From: Flavobacteriales bacterium
GTDB taxonomy: Bacteria > Bacteroidota > Bacteroidia > Flavobacteriales_D > Sanyastnellaceae
Length of the DNA: 64,000 bases
Direction of reading: 5' to 3'
NCBI GenBank assembly: GCA_947456965.1
Contig: CANGTU010000012.1
Span: 1 to 64,000 of the forward strand
Shown piece by piece: positions 53,749 through 62,952 of this stretch. The translations under genes were made by a program, and so were the position numbers. Within the stretch, counting starts at the first letter, position 1. Each line of letters opens with the position of its first letter. Under the pieces are notes generated by a model. It ran no database searches. It was not told where the DNA came from and saw only the letters and a program-made list of their open reading frames with translations.

Positions 53749-54717
53749 TCAATTCGTCACGATAGTTGTGATAGCCCCCCATTCATTGTTGTTCCAATTT
53801 GGTGAAGAGGTACTTCCAGCCACACCTACCGTATACGTACCAGCCGCGAGAGGACCAATGACGCCATTGATACCGATTGGAACACGGGTATTAGCCGGCA
53901 CCTGAAGGCTAAAAATGCCACCGCCCGTCAGTTGGATCGAAGCGTCCTCTGCTTGATAAGCAACCCAAATATCGAGGGAGTTTGCCCCCGTAAAACTGCC
54001 CAGAGCCCTGTCAAAAATGACAATGATCCGCTGATTCGCTTCTACAGTAACAGTAGTAGTCGGACCAATAAACGAAAGAGTGGCACTTGGATCAGCGCCG
54101 GCTCCGCTCGCAGTTTGCACTGAAACAATCCCTGTCGCTCCCTGCGGTCCAGCAGAACCAGCAGGACCAGCAGGACCAGTTGCACCCGTAGCTCCGGCAG
54201 GACCGGCAGGACCGGCAGGACCGGCAGGACCAGTTGCACCCGTAGCTCCGGCAGGACCGGCAGGACCAGTTGCACCCGTAGCTCCGGCAGGACCGGCAGG
54301 ACCTGGAGTAGAACTGCCGGAAGTCTTGGCATAAAGAGCATAGGGAACGCTCAATAACTGGCTCGTGCCGGTGATGGTATAATTGGTTCCACCAGTCGGA
54401 TCAGTTTCAGTCTTGATGAAATAAGGGCCAACAACCCAGTCGATATCGGATATTGAACCAGTGACCACATTGCCTTCTCCGATCTGAATACTGACAAGAC
54501 CATTAGCATTGCTGCCCGGTGTCTGTGTTTCGACATACACTGCAGACCCGTTGACTGAACCCTGCAGTATGCTGATGCGCATACCCACAGTAGAATTGCT
54601 CACCAGAACGTTATTCACGTCGCGGATGACAGCCTGATAACTCATGGCCTCAGGGGCCTGTGCCTGCATGAAGAAATATGAAAGCAGGCCTATGCTGAAT
54701 AAAAGTAGCTTTTTCAC
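53749..54717 (-). CDS. Exported protein with collagen-like Gly-X-Y tract
   Basis: 322 residues starting at GTG 54717, 3 nt after the stop of the upstream T9SS gene. Signal peptide to about FFMQAQA. Residues ~20-135 form a domain frequent in Bacteroidota exported proteins: [46 protein letters not shown] and [11 protein letters not shown]. Then comes a 19-triplet Gly-X-Y tract (GPA and GAT units; DNA 54133-54303). The C-terminal ~120 residues are beta-rich, ending [11 protein letters not shown]. No T9SS sorting domain is visible, so the surface route is unclear. The fold suggests a trimeric fibre-like protein; function unknown. Confidence 0.85.
   Translation of the reverse strand: MKKLLLFSIGLLSYFFMQAQAPEAMSYQAVIRDVNNVLVSNSTVGMRISILQGSVNGSAVYVETQTPGSNANGLVSIQIGEGNVVTGSISDIDWVVGPYFIKTETDPTGGTNYTITGTSQLLSVPYALYAKTSGSSTPGPAGPAGATGATGPAGPAGATGATGPAGPAGPAGPAGATGATGPAGPAGSAGPQGATGIVSVQTASGAGADPSATLSFIGPTTTVTVEANQRIIVIFDRALGSFTGANSLDIWVAYQAEDASIQLTGGGIFSLQVPANTRVPIGINGVIGPLAAGTYTVGVAGSTSSPNWNNNEWGAITTIVTN
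54133..54303 (-). repeat. Collagen-like Gly-X-Y tract (19 triplets)
   Basis: Nineteen uninterrupted Gly-X-Y triplets, mainly GPA and GAT. The DNA is a 9-nt-period repeat with near-identical larger blocks, so the number of triplets could vary by slippage. Confidence 0.92.
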
Positions 54718-54720
54718 GGC

Positions 54721-55200
54721 TTAGTTGTTTTTAATGATTTGAATCGTTTGTGTTGGCTTGCCGTGCTCGAGGACAACAAGCATGTAAGGTGCCGCCTCGA
54801 GTTGCTGCATGCCGATGAGGGTGCGTCCACTCCTGATGCGGTCGGTCTGCAGCATACGGCCCGACAAGTCGAACAAGCGGTACTCCAGATTTTCGCTGAG
54901 CATGCCCTCTGCGACCAGCCAGATATCCTGGAGGGTGGGATTGGGAAATGCCTCGAGCGAAACTGGCCGCTCATGCTCATCCACCCAAACGGTGAAAAAC
55001 TCGAAGGGCTGCTGAACCCCTGCATGGGAGGTTCCATTGCTCCCCGACTGGAATTCATAGGCCGGCTGGCCAATAGAAAATGCAACTGATCCGCCACTCC
55101 CGGAGAAATCTCCACCGGAGGAGGTCGCTGCCTGCTGTGCACCTGCGACAAGCGACAAGCAGGCGAGGAAGCACGAAATGACAAGCGATTTTTGCTTCAT
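54721..55200 (-). CDS. Small T9SS type A protein, 'GVQQP' type
   Basis: 159 residues; signal peptide to about VAGAQ. The short mature domain (about 22-70) has SSGGDFSGSGGSVAFSIGQ, AYEFQSGSNGTSHAGVQQP, a pattern I recognise from many short Bacteroidota surface proteins of unknown function. The remainder (about 75-159) is a type A sorting domain: LEAFPNPTLQDIWLVAE, YRLFDLSGRMLQ and a degenerate end IQIIKNN. It is the first gene of a two-gene unit; the collagen-like gene starts 3 nt after its stop. Divergent from the type B T9SS gene with 145 nt between. Confidence 0.85.
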   Translation of the reverse strand: MKQKSLVISCFLACLSLVAGAQQAATSSGGDFSGSGGSVAFSIGQPAYEFQSGSNGTSHAGVQQPFEFFTVWVDEHERPVSLEAFPNPTLQDIWLVAEGMLSENLEYRLFDLSGRMLQTDRIRSGRTLIGMQQLEAAPYMLVVLEHGKPTQTIQIIKNN

Positions 55201-55345
55201 GGTTTTGATTAAGGTTTAGTTAGTTCAGGAGAAAGATGATGATTATTTGATTCCCTTCGGAGAATATGTTGACTTTTTTGATTTTGAATTTCTGAAGATT
55301 CCGAATCGGGGGCAACTTTCGAGCTCCGCATGCGGTCATCGAACG

Positions 55346-57640
55346 ATGCGCATTCTATCTGCTCTTTTTGGACTTCTGTGCCTTGCCTGTTATCCGGCTT
55401 ATGCCCAACCTGAAGCCAGCCATTGGTTTTTTGGCAATGGGGTTCACCTGAACTTCACCGCTGCCGGCCCGGAGCTTCAGGCGCCTGCAGCGCTCGACGC
55501 GTCAGGACTCTATCAACCCTCCTGCATCAGCAATTCGGCGGGTAATCCGGTGCTGTACACCGACGGCAGCGCCGTATACAACTCCCTTGGTCTGATTGTC
55601 CTGAACGGCACCTTCAGTCCGGCCGCTACCGAAAACCTGCTGGTACCCGATCCCGGCAATACGAACCGCTACTACCTGTTCCAGAGCGGGGAAACAGGCC
55701 TGCGTTATTCCATCGTGGATATGACACTCAACGGCGGGCAAGGCGGAATCAATGACAACGAGAAAAACATTTCTCTCAATTCACAAAACTGTCAGCTGGG
55801 ATGCGCGGGGCATGCCACGGAAAACAGCATTTGGATTGTGGCAGGGCATAACAATAATGGTCTTGGGGATGATGTGACTCTGCTGACCTATTCCCTTACA
55901 TCCTCCGGCGTCACGCTCACGGACACCTTCCAGCAATATTATCTCTACGGGGGTTGGTTCAGTACGCTGGATGATATGCGCGTGTCCTATGACTGTCAGA
56001 AAATCAGCCTTGTATTCAAAGGGCATTATCTGGTGCTGGCGCGACTCAACAATACCACGGGCGAAGTTTATGATGCCTTCAGCACGGCGATGGACCTCTT
56101 CAATTCATTCGTCGCACTCGATATGATTGAGTTCTCTCCTAATTCGGAGTACCTCTGGTCACTCGGGGACAATGCCACGCTCACCCGCTATGCACTGTCC
56201 AACTGGACACCCGATGGGGTGCAATCCTCCTCCCAGTTGCTGACCAGCCTTTCAGGCATTGATGATATCCGGATTGGGCCTGATGGCAGCCTTTATCTGA
56301 ACCGGTCGCTTCAAAACACGATCGACCGGGTGCTCAATCCAGACGCCCCCATCAGTGAGGTCATTCTGGAATCCTCATTCCTCCCGGTACCCTCCGGCCT
56401 CACCGGTAAGTTTCCCAATATCGCATGGCTGTCATGCATGCCTCCCACCCTGATGGCCTCCATTCAGCATGAAGGCGAATGCCTGGACGACAACACGTCG
56501 TTCTCTTACTTCGCCACCTATGTGCCCGACTCCGTGCTCTGGGACTTCGGTGATCCGGTTAGCGGAGCTGATAATTTCTCGACACTTGCTGCCCCTGAGC
56601 ACAATTACACCGCTGCGGGCTTATTCAACGTGGCCCTGTTGCTGTGGATCAATGGTGAAGCCGATACCCTCAATCAGGAGGTCGTGATTTACGAAACCCC
56701 GCAGGTTGACCTAGGACCTGATCTCGCACTTTGTGCTGGCAATAATGCAGTGCTCAGCACCGGGCTCACTGGCATGACTCAGGTTTGGAATACCGGCGCG
56801 CAAGGGCCATCCATTACCGTTTCACAATCCGGAATCTACCTGGTGGTGGCTGGTGAGGCGAGCTGTGTAAACTCAGATACCATCAATGTGACGGTTATTC
56901 CCGAGCTCTTGCTCTTTCTGATTGAGCCACCGGCCCAATGCGAGCCCGGACCGGTGCAACTGAATGGAGTCATCGGCTTTGCTGACACCTTCGTCTGGAA
57001 CACCGGGGAAACCACCCCCTCCATTACGGTAACAGAAGCAGGCACGTATTCGATAACGGCCTCCAACAGTTGTTTTACAGATAGCATCTCGGCAGATGTG
57101 GTTTATGCAGACCTGCCTGAGGACATTCTCGGCGGTAATCGCCTGGCCTGTGCCGGTGATACCATTACCATCAGCAGTCTTTTCAATGCGGGCACGTATG
57201 ACTGGAGCACCGGTACAACCGGGCCCTTTCTCGAGGTCACTGAGGGCGGCACCTACAGCGTCATTCTCAATTATCTCGGCTGTCTTCGTTCCGACGAGAT
57301 AGAGGTGGAATTTGTGGACTATGTGCCTATTGATGAAATACGCATGCCGAATGTCTTTACGCCCAACAGCGACTCGAGAAACACCACATTCCGACCATTT
57401 CTCCCCACAAGTCCCGAGCAGGATTTGTGTGAGCTCTCTGTGCTCGACGTGGACCTCAGCGTTTACAACCGCTGGGGCGGTATGCTCACTGAAGAAGGCG
57501 ATTGTGAATGGCGAGGCACGTTCGACAACGAAGATCTTCCGGAAGGAACATACTACTACATCGTCAGCCTGAAATCCGTGTGCCGCGACCAGGGCGGCGA
57601 GCGGCGGATCGATGGCCATTTCACACTGCTGCGCGATTAA
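55346..57640 (+). CDS. T9SS type B surface protein with PKD and Ig-like repeats
   Basis: 764 residues from ATG 55346, whose signal peptide ends ACYPAYAQ; the longer frame from 55247 lacks one. Residues ~22-360 form a large beta-rich region beginning ASHWFFGNGVHLNF, resembling a propeller (several 'YSLT...GV', 'MIEFSPNSEYLWSLG' blades). A PKD domain follows (about 380-450, VLWDFGDP), then three Ig-like repeats with the core 'W.TG...PSITV...GTY.V'. The C-terminus (666-764, PNVFTPNSDSRN ... YNRWGGMLTEEGDCEWRGTFDNEDLPEGTYYYIV) is the gliding-motility-associated type B sorting domain. Exported by T9SS; adhesion or gliding-related role is inferred. Confidence 0.9.
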   Translation: MRILSALFGLLCLACYPAYAQPEASHWFFGNGVHLNFTAAGPELQAPAALDASGLYQPSCISNSAGNPVLYTDGSAVYNSLGLIVLNGTFSPAATENLLVPDPGNTNRYYLFQSGETGLRYSIVDMTLNGGQGGINDNEKNISLNSQNCQLGCAGHATENSIWIVAGHNNNGLGDDVTLLTYSLTSSGVTLTDTFQQYYLYGGWFSTLDDMRVSYDCQKISLVFKGHYLVLARLNNTTGEVYDAFSTAMDLFNSFVALDMIEFSPNSEYLWSLGDNATLTRYALSNWTPDGVQSSSQLLTSLSGIDDIRIGPDGSLYLNRSLQNTIDRVLNPDAPISEVILESSFLPVPSGLTGKFPNIAWLSCMPPTLMASIQHEGECLDDNTSFSYFATYVPDSVLWDFGDPVSGADNFSTLAAPEHNYTAAGLFNVALLLWINGEADTLNQEVVIYETPQVDLGPDLALCAGNNAVLSTGLTGMTQVWNTGAQGPSITVSQSGIYLVVAGEASCVNSDTINVTVIPELLLFLIEPPAQCEPGPVQLNGVIGFADTFVWNTGETTPSITVTEAGTYSITASNSCFTDSISADVVYADLPEDILGGNRLACAGDTITISSLFNAGTYDWSTGTTGPFLEVTEGGTYSVILNYLGCLRSDEIEVEFVDYVPIDEIRMPNVFTPNSDSRNTTFRPFLPTSPEQDLCELSVLDVDLSVYNRWGGMLTEEGDCEWRGTFDNEDLPEGTYYYIVSLKSVCRDQGGERRIDGHFTLLRD

Positions 57641-58437
57641 ACTTTCCGGAGGTCTGGATCAACGCCCAATCCGAATAACGCGTAATCATAGCGTACCGGA
57701 TCTTGCGGATTGAATTTCCGAAGCGACGCATCCAACTCACACACAGCCTTCCAGTCGTTGGCAGTGCGTGTGAGCAAGCCGAATTTTCTCGCGGTATTTC
57801 CGGAATGCACGTCAAGTGGCACGGACAACTGCGCCATTGGAATATCCTTCCACAAACCGAAATCGACACCCCGCCCATCCCTCCTCACCATCCACCTCAG
57901 AAACATATTAATGCGCTTGGCCGAAGAGCCGGCCAGCGGATCAGCAAAGTGCTTTTCTGATCGCTTGTCATGCCTCACAGCGAGCACGTGCCTGCGCACG
58001 AAATGGATGGCACCTCCCGCCTCACCATGCGCCTGAAATCCGCGTGTAAAAACCTCTTCCATCCCGCCATGGCTCTTATAAATCTGACGCCATGCCCGAA
58101 TCAGGAAAACGAGATCATCCGCCTGAAATGTCCGGTGCACGTTGCCTTCAAGCCGACGTAAAGCAGCGGGTGCTGCCTCCATCACGAAATCGAATGGGGA
58201 TTCACCCATTTGCGACATCATACGGCTGGCACTGGAGAGGATGGATTTTCTGTTGCCCCACGCGATCGTGGCCGTGAGGAATGCGGCAATCTCTATATCC
58301 TCCTTTGCCGAAAACCGATGAGGAATGGCAACGGGATCTGACTCGATAAATCCGGGGTTGTTGTATCGGTCGGCCAGCTCATCGAGGATCGCCTTGAGTT
58401 CAGCCGGTGCGATGGAATTCCCTGAGGACCTCGGCAT
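57637..58437 (-). CDS. TIGR02757 family protein
   Basis: 266 residues. Conserved blocks: LADRYNNPGFIESDPVAIPHRF, DIEIAAFLTATIAWGNRKSIL, NMFLRWMVRRDGRGVDFGLW, SVPLDVHSGNTARKFGLLTR and DPVRYDYALFGLGVD, which fit the TIGR02757 family. It is a mainly helical cytosolic protein widespread in Bacteroidota; the family has been related to helix-hairpin-helix DNA glycosylase folds, but its function is not established. The last gene of the amidotransferase-DUF4159-TIGR02757 unit, 5 nt after DUF4159 ends; its 3' end overlaps the convergent T9SS gene by 4 nt. Confidence 0.88.
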   Translation of the reverse strand: MPRSSGNSIAPAELKAILDELADRYNNPGFIESDPVAIPHRFSAKEDIEIAAFLTATIAWGNRKSILSSASRMMSQMGESPFDFVMEAAPAALRRLEGNVHRTFQADDLVFLIRAWRQIYKSHGGMEEVFTRGFQAHGEAGGAIHFVRRHVLAVRHDKRSEKHFADPLAGSSAKRINMFLRWMVRRDGRGVDFGLWKDIPMAQLSVPLDVHSGNTARKFGLLTRTANDWKAVCELDASLRKFNPQDPVRYDYALFGLGVDPDLRKV

Positions 58438-58442
58438 CCGGA

Positions 58443-59120
58443 CTATTCCTGGACCCCCATGAGAACGTACTGGAGCAGGTTTGCTCCCATACGCAGGGCC
58501 TTGAGACGCGTTTCATCTGAGTTCTTGTGAACCTCATAATCTTCCCACCCATCACCGAGGTCACATTCATAGTCGTAGAAACAGACTAGTCTTCCCTCCC
58601 AGATCAGTGCGAGCCCTTGCGCCGGTTTCTTATCGTGTTCATGGATTTTGGGCAGGCCGTTGGGGAACTTAAACGCCTGGTTGTAGATCGGATGATCGAA
58701 AGGCAATTCAACCCATTCCAGCTCGGGGAATACCTTCTTCATCTCCTTGCGGATGAAGGGATCCATCCCGTAGTTGTCCGAAATATGCAGAAAGCCTCCG
58801 GCCATGAGGTAGCTCCTGAGATTCCGCACATCGGATGGGGAAAATACCACATTGCCATGTCCAGTCATATGGACAAACGGATAGTTGAATAACTCCGGGC
58901 TACCCACATCCACGAAGGGAACTTCCGGAAGGATATTCATGCGCAGCTGCTTGTTGGTGAAAGCCACAAGATTAGGCACGCTGGTAGGATTAGCGTAGTA
59001 ATCGCCGCCACCGCGGTACTTGAGCACGGCCACCTGATAAGCAGGAGGCAAAGCCAGCGCGGAGAGAAGGCATGAGGCCGGCATGAGGAGGAAAATCAGA
59101 AATCGTTGCATGCTGTTCAT
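58443..59120 (-). CDS. DUF4159 domain exported protein
   Basis: 225 residues from ATG 59120 (a TTG four codons upstream is possible). Signal peptide with a hydrophobic core FLIFLLMPASCLLSALALP. The mature part is one DUF4159 domain: VAVLKYRGGGDYYANPTSVPNLVAF, VDVGSPELFNYPFVHMTGHGNVVFSPSDVRNLRSYLMAGGFLHISDNYGMDPFIRKEMKKVFPE and CFYDYECDLGDGWED. The fold is related to GATase-like or flavodoxin-like proteins such as DUF4350. Periplasmic; function unknown. TAACTTTG at 59130-59137 (minus strand) lies 9 nt upstream, so the gene may have a promoter inside the amidotransferase 3' end. Confidence 0.88.
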   Translation of the reverse strand: MNSMQRFLIFLLMPASCLLSALALPPAYQVAVLKYRGGGDYYANPTSVPNLVAFTNKQLRMNILPEVPFVDVGSPELFNYPFVHMTGHGNVVFSPSDVRNLRSYLMAGGFLHISDNYGMDPFIRKEMKKVFPELEWVELPFDHPIYNQAFKFPNGLPKIHEHDKKPAQGLALIWEGRLVCFYDYECDLGDGWEDYEVHKNSDETRLKALRMGANLLQYVLMGVQE

Positions 59121-59134
59121 CGATATGGTCAAAG

Positions 59135-59728
59135 TTAGGCGTTCGGCAGCCGATCATTGGCGCCCGGGCCGGCCAGAAAGTTCCGGATCATTTCGAGGCC
59201 ATGTTCTGTAAGCACCGACTCCGGATGAAACTGCACACCGCAAAGCGGATGCGTTCGATGGCGCACTGCCATGATCAGCCCATGCTCATTTACGGCAGTA
59301 ACCTCCAGTTCATCCGGCATAGATTCACTATCGGCTACCCAGGAGTGGTAGTGTCCCGCACGAAAGGAAGAGATATCCGGTCCGAATAGCGGATCGGGAT
59401 AAATCACGCGCACTTCTGTGGCCACTCCGTGCAGGGGTAGGCTGAGATTGCGGAGCCGGCCACCAAACACCTCCACGATGGCCTGCATGCCAAGGCATAC
59501 GCCAAGAACGGGCACCTTAGCGCTATGCAGCCGGATGATATCGCAAGTGATGCCGGCATCAGCAGGAAGTCCCGGGCCCGGCGACAGGATGATCCGGTCC
59601 CAGGCACCGGCTGAAGCCGCGTCGAGCGCATCATTCCGAAGCACATCAACCTGCGCGCCCAGCGAGCTTGCGTAGTGAGCGAGGTTCCAGGTGAAGGAAT
59701 CGTAGTTATCAACGAGCAGTAAACGCAT
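59135..59728 (-). CDS. Aminodeoxychorismate/anthranilate synthase component II (glutamine amidotransferase)
   Basis: 197 residues. A class I glutamine amidotransferase that supplies ammonia to the chorismate-using subunit. The start is LLLVDNYDSFTWNLAHY; SPGPGLP (49-55), the catalytic Cys C78 in GVCLGMQAIVEVFGG, and the His-Glu pair H168/E170 in VQFHPESVLTEHG are present. The sequence cannot tell PabA from TrpG; no pabB or trpE gene is near to decide. It starts a compact minus-strand unit with DUF4159 and TIGR02757 genes, whose link to folate or tryptophan is not obvious. Divergent from ridA (50 nt). Confidence 0.92.
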   Translation of the reverse strand: MRLLLVDNYDSFTWNLAHYASSLGAQVDVLRNDALDAASAGAWDRIILSPGPGLPADAGITCDIIRLHSAKVPVLGVCLGMQAIVEVFGGRLRNLSLPLHGVATEVRVIYPDPLFGPDISSFRAGHYHSWVADSESMPDELEVTAVNEHGLIMAVRHRTHPLCGVQFHPESVLTEHGLEMIRNFLAGPGANDRLPNA

Positions 59729-59778
59729 TTGGCGAAAGGATACAGATGACCTTAGCTTGGTGCAAAGAACCGAAATCC

Positions 59779-60162
59779 ATGAAGAAGATTATTGAGACCC
59801 CAGAAGCTCCTGCTCCTATAGGCCCCTACAGTCAGGCCGTGCGTGCAGGCGATATGCTGTTTATCTCCGGACAGATCGCCATACGGCCTGCCACCGGAGA
59901 GTACATACCGGCGGATATTACCACAGAGGCCCTGCAGGTGATGGACAATCTTCACGCGTTGCTTCAGGCTTCAGGCGCCGGCTTTGAGGATGTTGTCAAA
60001 ACATCCATATTCCTGGCAGATATGGGCGACTTTCAGGCTGTCAATGCCGTTTATGCCTCATGCTTTGAGAAGGACTTTCCGGCCAGAGAAACGGTACAAG
60101 TGAGTGTATTGCCGAAGAATGCCCGCGTGGAGATATCCATGGTGGCCTGGCTCGGTGAATGA
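59779..60162 (+). CDS. ridA: RidA family enamine/imine deaminase
   Basis: 127 residues from ATG 59779 (MKKIIETPEAPAPIGPYSQ); the longer frame from 59746 adds a non-conserved leader. It hydrolyses reactive 2-aminoacrylate-type enamines/imines released by PLP enzymes. Conserved: IGPYSQAVRAGDMLFISGQIA, VVKTSIFLADMGDFQAVN.VY, and PARETVQVSVLPKNARVEI with the substrate-binding Arg and the terminal Glu. Cytosolic trimer. Length is normal. Confidence 0.95.
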   Translation: MKKIIETPEAPAPIGPYSQAVRAGDMLFISGQIAIRPATGEYIPADITTEALQVMDNLHALLQASGAGFEDVVKTSIFLADMGDFQAVNAVYASCFEKDFPARETVQVSVLPKNARVEISMVAWLGE

Positions 60163-60185
60163 ACAAAAACGATACTCCGGAAGGT

Positions 60186-60193
60186 TATCTTTG
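60186..60193 (+). promoter_or_regulatory. -7 promoter element of the 53-residue membrane protein gene
   Basis: TATCTTTG matches TAnnTTTG, 17 nt before ATG 60211. Confidence 0.55.
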
Positions 60194-60210
60194 GCCAAAT
60201 AACTGACACC

Positions 60211-60372
60211 ATGCTTCTCCGCAGGATTCTCTATTACCTGAACCCCGTGAATCTGTTCAAGCGGGAAAAGGTGGACATCAACCTTCGGTTCATGCACGGG
60301 ATCAACAAGATCTCTATCCTTCTCTTCCTGGTTTGTCTGGTGGTGATGTTCATCCGCTGGATGAACCGCTGA
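60211..60372 (+). CDS. Small single-pass membrane protein, DUF6728-like
   Basis: 53 residues, ATG 60211 to TGA 60372. The N-terminal half is basic (RRILYYLNPVNLFKREK), followed by NLRFMHGINKISILLFLVCL and a single membrane helix, ending RWMNR. The MHGINKISI.LFL segment looks like the short Bacteroidota family DUF6728, recalled from memory, not searched. A matching promoter element supports that it is real. It would be an inner-membrane protein with its basic N-terminus inside. Function unknown. It ends 4 nt before the convergent gldD gene. Confidence 0.68.
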   Translation: MLLRRILYYLNPVNLFKREKVDINLRFMHGINKISILLFLVCLVVMFIRWMNR

Positions 60373-60376
60373 CCGG

Positions 60377-60967
60377 TCAATCACCCCACCGGACAGTGCG
60401 CGTCATGTGCGCGATATCTTCCCGGATAAAAGCCAGCACCGGCGCGATGGAATCCGGATTTGGACGGTTATTGAAGTAGAGTGCACCCCGTAAAAAATGG
60501 CGTGTGCTGTCCATCACGAAGAACTGGACCTGTGAGGCGGCATCACCTTCTATATCGTAGATTACGCCGAAGACGTCCCGTCCGGAATCTTCCACCAGGG
60601 TGCGACGGATCGCACTGGCCTTCATCTCATGCTTAGCTGCAAATGTGTAAGCATCTCGAACGAGATCGTCATCATTGCCGCGAATGGGCAGGTAGGTGCA
60701 GTGAATTCTCGCCCTGAATGCCGGGAAGAAGATATTGAACCGGCATGTGTCAGATCCTGAACGGCTCTTGTCCAGTTCAATCCGTGAGTAGGTGGGAACC
60801 TCCATGGTAAAAGGACATTCCGAGGACATCGGCAGGTAGTTCTTTTGCGGAAGCTCAATGCGGAAATACCCTTTGGGTCTGGGCATGGGTTCAGGCCGGC
60901 AGGCCGATATCATAAACAAAGCCAGCAGACAGGCCGGGGAGGCGATTCGAAGACCAAAGTTCATCAT
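60377..60967 (-). CDS. gldD: Gliding motility lipoprotein GldD
   Basis: 196 residues. Lipoprotein signal peptide with the modified cysteine at C23 (FMISAC). The body begins PRPKGYFRIELPQKNY, the GldD hallmark, and continues SECPFTMEVPTYSRIE, CRFNIFFPAFRARIHCTYLPI and FVMDSTRHFLRGALYFN.RPNPDSIAPV. GldD is required for gliding in Flavobacterium and linked to T9SS function, though its biochemical role is not settled. Its ATG overlaps the gldE stop (ATGATG), so the two are translationally coupled. Confidence 0.93.
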   Translation of the reverse strand: MMNFGLRIASPACLLALFMISACRPEPMPRPKGYFRIELPQKNYLPMSSECPFTMEVPTYSRIELDKSRSGSDTCRFNIFFPAFRARIHCTYLPIRGNDDDLVRDAYTFAAKHEMKASAIRRTLVEDSGRDVFGVIYDIEGDAASQVQFFVMDSTRHFLRGALYFNNRPNPDSIAPVLAFIREDIAHMTRTVRWGD

Positions 60968-62295
60968 ACAGCTTGGGGGAGGGTAATCTTAATCCGCTTG
61001 ATCCGACGCTTATCCGATGATTCAATAGTAAAGGTAAAGCCACCGAAGCGGATCACTGCGCCTTTCTCGGGAATGGCTCCGGCTTGTTCGATCACAAAAC
61101 CGGCAAGTGTGCTGCTGTCACCACGTGCCTTTTCAAATGGGTCGCCGTCGATGTCGAGAATCTTGTACAGGTCCACCAGGCTGATTTTACCCTCTACGAG
61201 GTAGGTTGAATCATCAAGCCGGGAATAGCGCGTATCCTCGTCATCAAATTCATCGGATATATCTCCCACAATTTCCTCGAGGATATCTTCAAGGGTTACC
61301 AGTCCGCTGGTTCCGCCGTATTCATCCACCACAATGGCCAGGTGGATTTTCTGCTGCTGAAATTCTTGCAGGAGATCATCAATCTTTTTGTGTTCAGGCA
61401 CAAAGAAAGCGGGCCTCACGAGCTGTTGCCAGGCAAATCCGGCATCATCCAGATACGGCAGCAGATCCTTCACAAAGAGAAAACCGGTGATTTCATCCAT
61501 GGACTTCCCGTATACCGGCCATCGGCTGTATCCCTTTTCAGTGATGGTGGCCAGCACTTCCGGGTAGGGCTCCTGGATATTCAGAGCGCCGATGTCCATG
61601 CGCGGTGTCATGATTTGCCCGACTTCCTTTTCACCGAACGTGACAATGCCCTCCAGAATCCGGTGTTCACCCTGACTCCTGTTCTCATCGGCCGTAAGCT
61701 CGAGAGCATGTCCGAGGTCATCCACCGAGATATTTCCGGCGTCAGGAGTTCCCATCCATCGGCTGATGATTCTTCCGATGCCCAGCAGCATCCATGATAC
61801 GGGCGATAAAGCCGACTGGATAGCGATAAGCGGCACCGCCATGAAGCGGGCAACGGCGAGATTATGGCCTGAAGCATACACCTTCGGGATGATCTCACCG
61901 AACATCAGAATCACGAAGGTGATAACAGCAATCTCAGTCAGCACCTTTACCCAGGGTTCAGCATCCAGTCCGGCAAACCAGGAAGTAGTGAGTCCGGAGG
62001 ATACCAGCACAAAGGCGATATTGATAGCATTATTGGCGATCAGGATAGTGGCCAGCAGGCGCCGGGGTGCGGAGCTGCGGTCCGGCTCTTCCAGCAGCTT
62101 GAGGATATTGCGGCTGCGGGAATCCTCTGCACTCAAGAGCGATTCGCGCTGAGCGGGAGTCAGGGAAAAGAGAGCGACCTCGCTGGCGGATATGAGCGCA
62201 CTTCCCACCAGCAGCAACAGCACAAGCGCTATTGCGCCTGCGCTGCTGAGCCATGAGGGATCGAGAATCCCGATCAACGTTACACTTAAACCCAT
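60964..62295 (-). CDS. gldE: Gliding motility-associated protein GldE (CNNM/CorC-like)
   Basis: 443 residues. An N-terminal CNNM/DUF21 membrane domain (about 15-190, with [14 protein letters not shown] and [12 protein letters not shown]), a CBS pair (about 205-330, [23 protein letters not shown] and [49 protein letters not shown]) and a C-terminal CorC/HlyC domain (about 345-435). In flavobacteria GldE lies next to gldD and can partly compensate for gldB-related defects; the fold suggests ion transport or regulation. ssb ends 41 nt upstream on the same strand. Confidence 0.93.
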   Translation of the reverse strand: MGLSVTLIGILDPSWLSSAGAIALVLLLLVGSALISASEVALFSLTPAQRESLLSAEDSRSRNILKLLEEPDRSSAPRRLLATILIANNAINIAFVLVSSGLTTSWFAGLDAEPWVKVLTEIAVITFVILMFGEIIPKVYASGHNLAVARFMAVPLIAIQSALSPVSWMLLGIGRIISRWMGTPDAGNISVDDLGHALELTADENRSQGEHRILEGIVTFGEKEVGQIMTPRMDIGALNIQEPYPEVLATITEKGYSRWPVYGKSMDEITGFLFVKDLLPYLDDAGFAWQQLVRPAFFVPEHKKIDDLLQEFQQQKIHLAIVVDEYGGTSGLVTLEDILEEIVGDISDEFDDEDTRYSRLDDSTYLVEGKISLVDLYKILDIDGDPFEKARGDSSTLAGFVIEQAGAIPEKGAVIRFGGFTFTIESSDKRRIKRIKITLPQAV

Positions 62296-62336
62296 CTTGT
62301 TATCCGTTGGACACCCGTGAAGGAGTCATCCGCAAA

Positions 62337-62756
62337 TCAGAATGGAAGATCGGCTTCTTTTTCAACTTCGATCGACACGTTTCCCTGGTCGCTTGACTGA
62401 GATTCGTGGTCGGAACCCGCTTTCGAACCGAGCATGGTGAAGTCATCCACAACGATCTCGGTGATATACTGGGTGACATTGTCCTTCATCCAGGAACGGG
62501 TCACAAGTTTCCCTTCAATGAAGATGCTCATGCCCTTCTTCAGGTACTTCATGGCGATTTCACTGAGTTGGGGACGTCGGATGACAAGGCGATGCCATTC
62601 CGTTTTCGTTTCCCGCTCTCCGGTTTGTTGATTTTTGTAGGTCTCCGATGTTGCCAGACTGAGGTTCACGAGAGAACCGCCATTTTCGAAGTTCTTCATT
62701 TCGGGATCCTTGCCGAGGTTACCGACGAGGATCACCTTGTTTACACTTCCTGCCAT
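62337..62756 (-). CDS. ssb: Single-stranded DNA-binding protein
   Basis: 139 residues. The OB-fold runs to about residue 108 (NKVILVGNLGKDPEMKNF, TEWHRLVIRRPQLSEIAMKYLKKGMSIFIEGKLVTRSW, YITEIVVDDFTMLG). A short Ser/Gln-rich linker leads to the tip EADLPF, the conserved acidic C-terminal peptide that recruits repair and replication proteins. Length is a little short for SSB because the linker is short. It lies between mutY and gldE on the same strand, an order common in Bacteroidota. Confidence 0.96.
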   Translation of the reverse strand: MAGSVNKVILVGNLGKDPEMKNFENGGSLVNLSLATSETYKNQQTGERETKTEWHRLVIRRPQLSEIAMKYLKKGMSIFIEGKLVTRSWMKDNVTQYITEIVVDDFTMLGSKAGSDHESQSSDQGNVSIEVEKEADLPF

Positions 62757-62952
62757 AGTTTTTGGTTTTTGAGTTTAAGGAAAATGAATAGGTATTCCTT
62801 CAGGCGGCATTGCCGTTTCCTTCTGCTCCGCCGGGCGCCGACCCTTTCGGGGCGTGGAGCAGCCGGATGCCAGCATATGCTACCTGAGGGGTAAGCGGAA
62901 CAAAGATAGCAGGCCGGTGCGGGGGTGAGCGGAAGTAGTTATGGGAATAACC

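Noticed and set aside
54133-54303. Possible CRISPR-like array
   Set aside because: Repeats are in-frame Gly-X-Y codons of 9-nt period with no unique spacers and no cas genes.
54080-54334. Open frames on both strands rich in Gly, Pro, Ala or Val, Leu across the collagen tract
   Set aside because: The 9-nt repeat keeps all frames open; only the minus-strand frame has a signal peptide, a gene neighbour and flanking domains.
62823-62862. Hairpin CTGCTCC/GGAGCAG between mutY and ssb
   Set aside because: Long mismatched loop and no T tract, so I do not call it a terminator; it could still be a weak structure.
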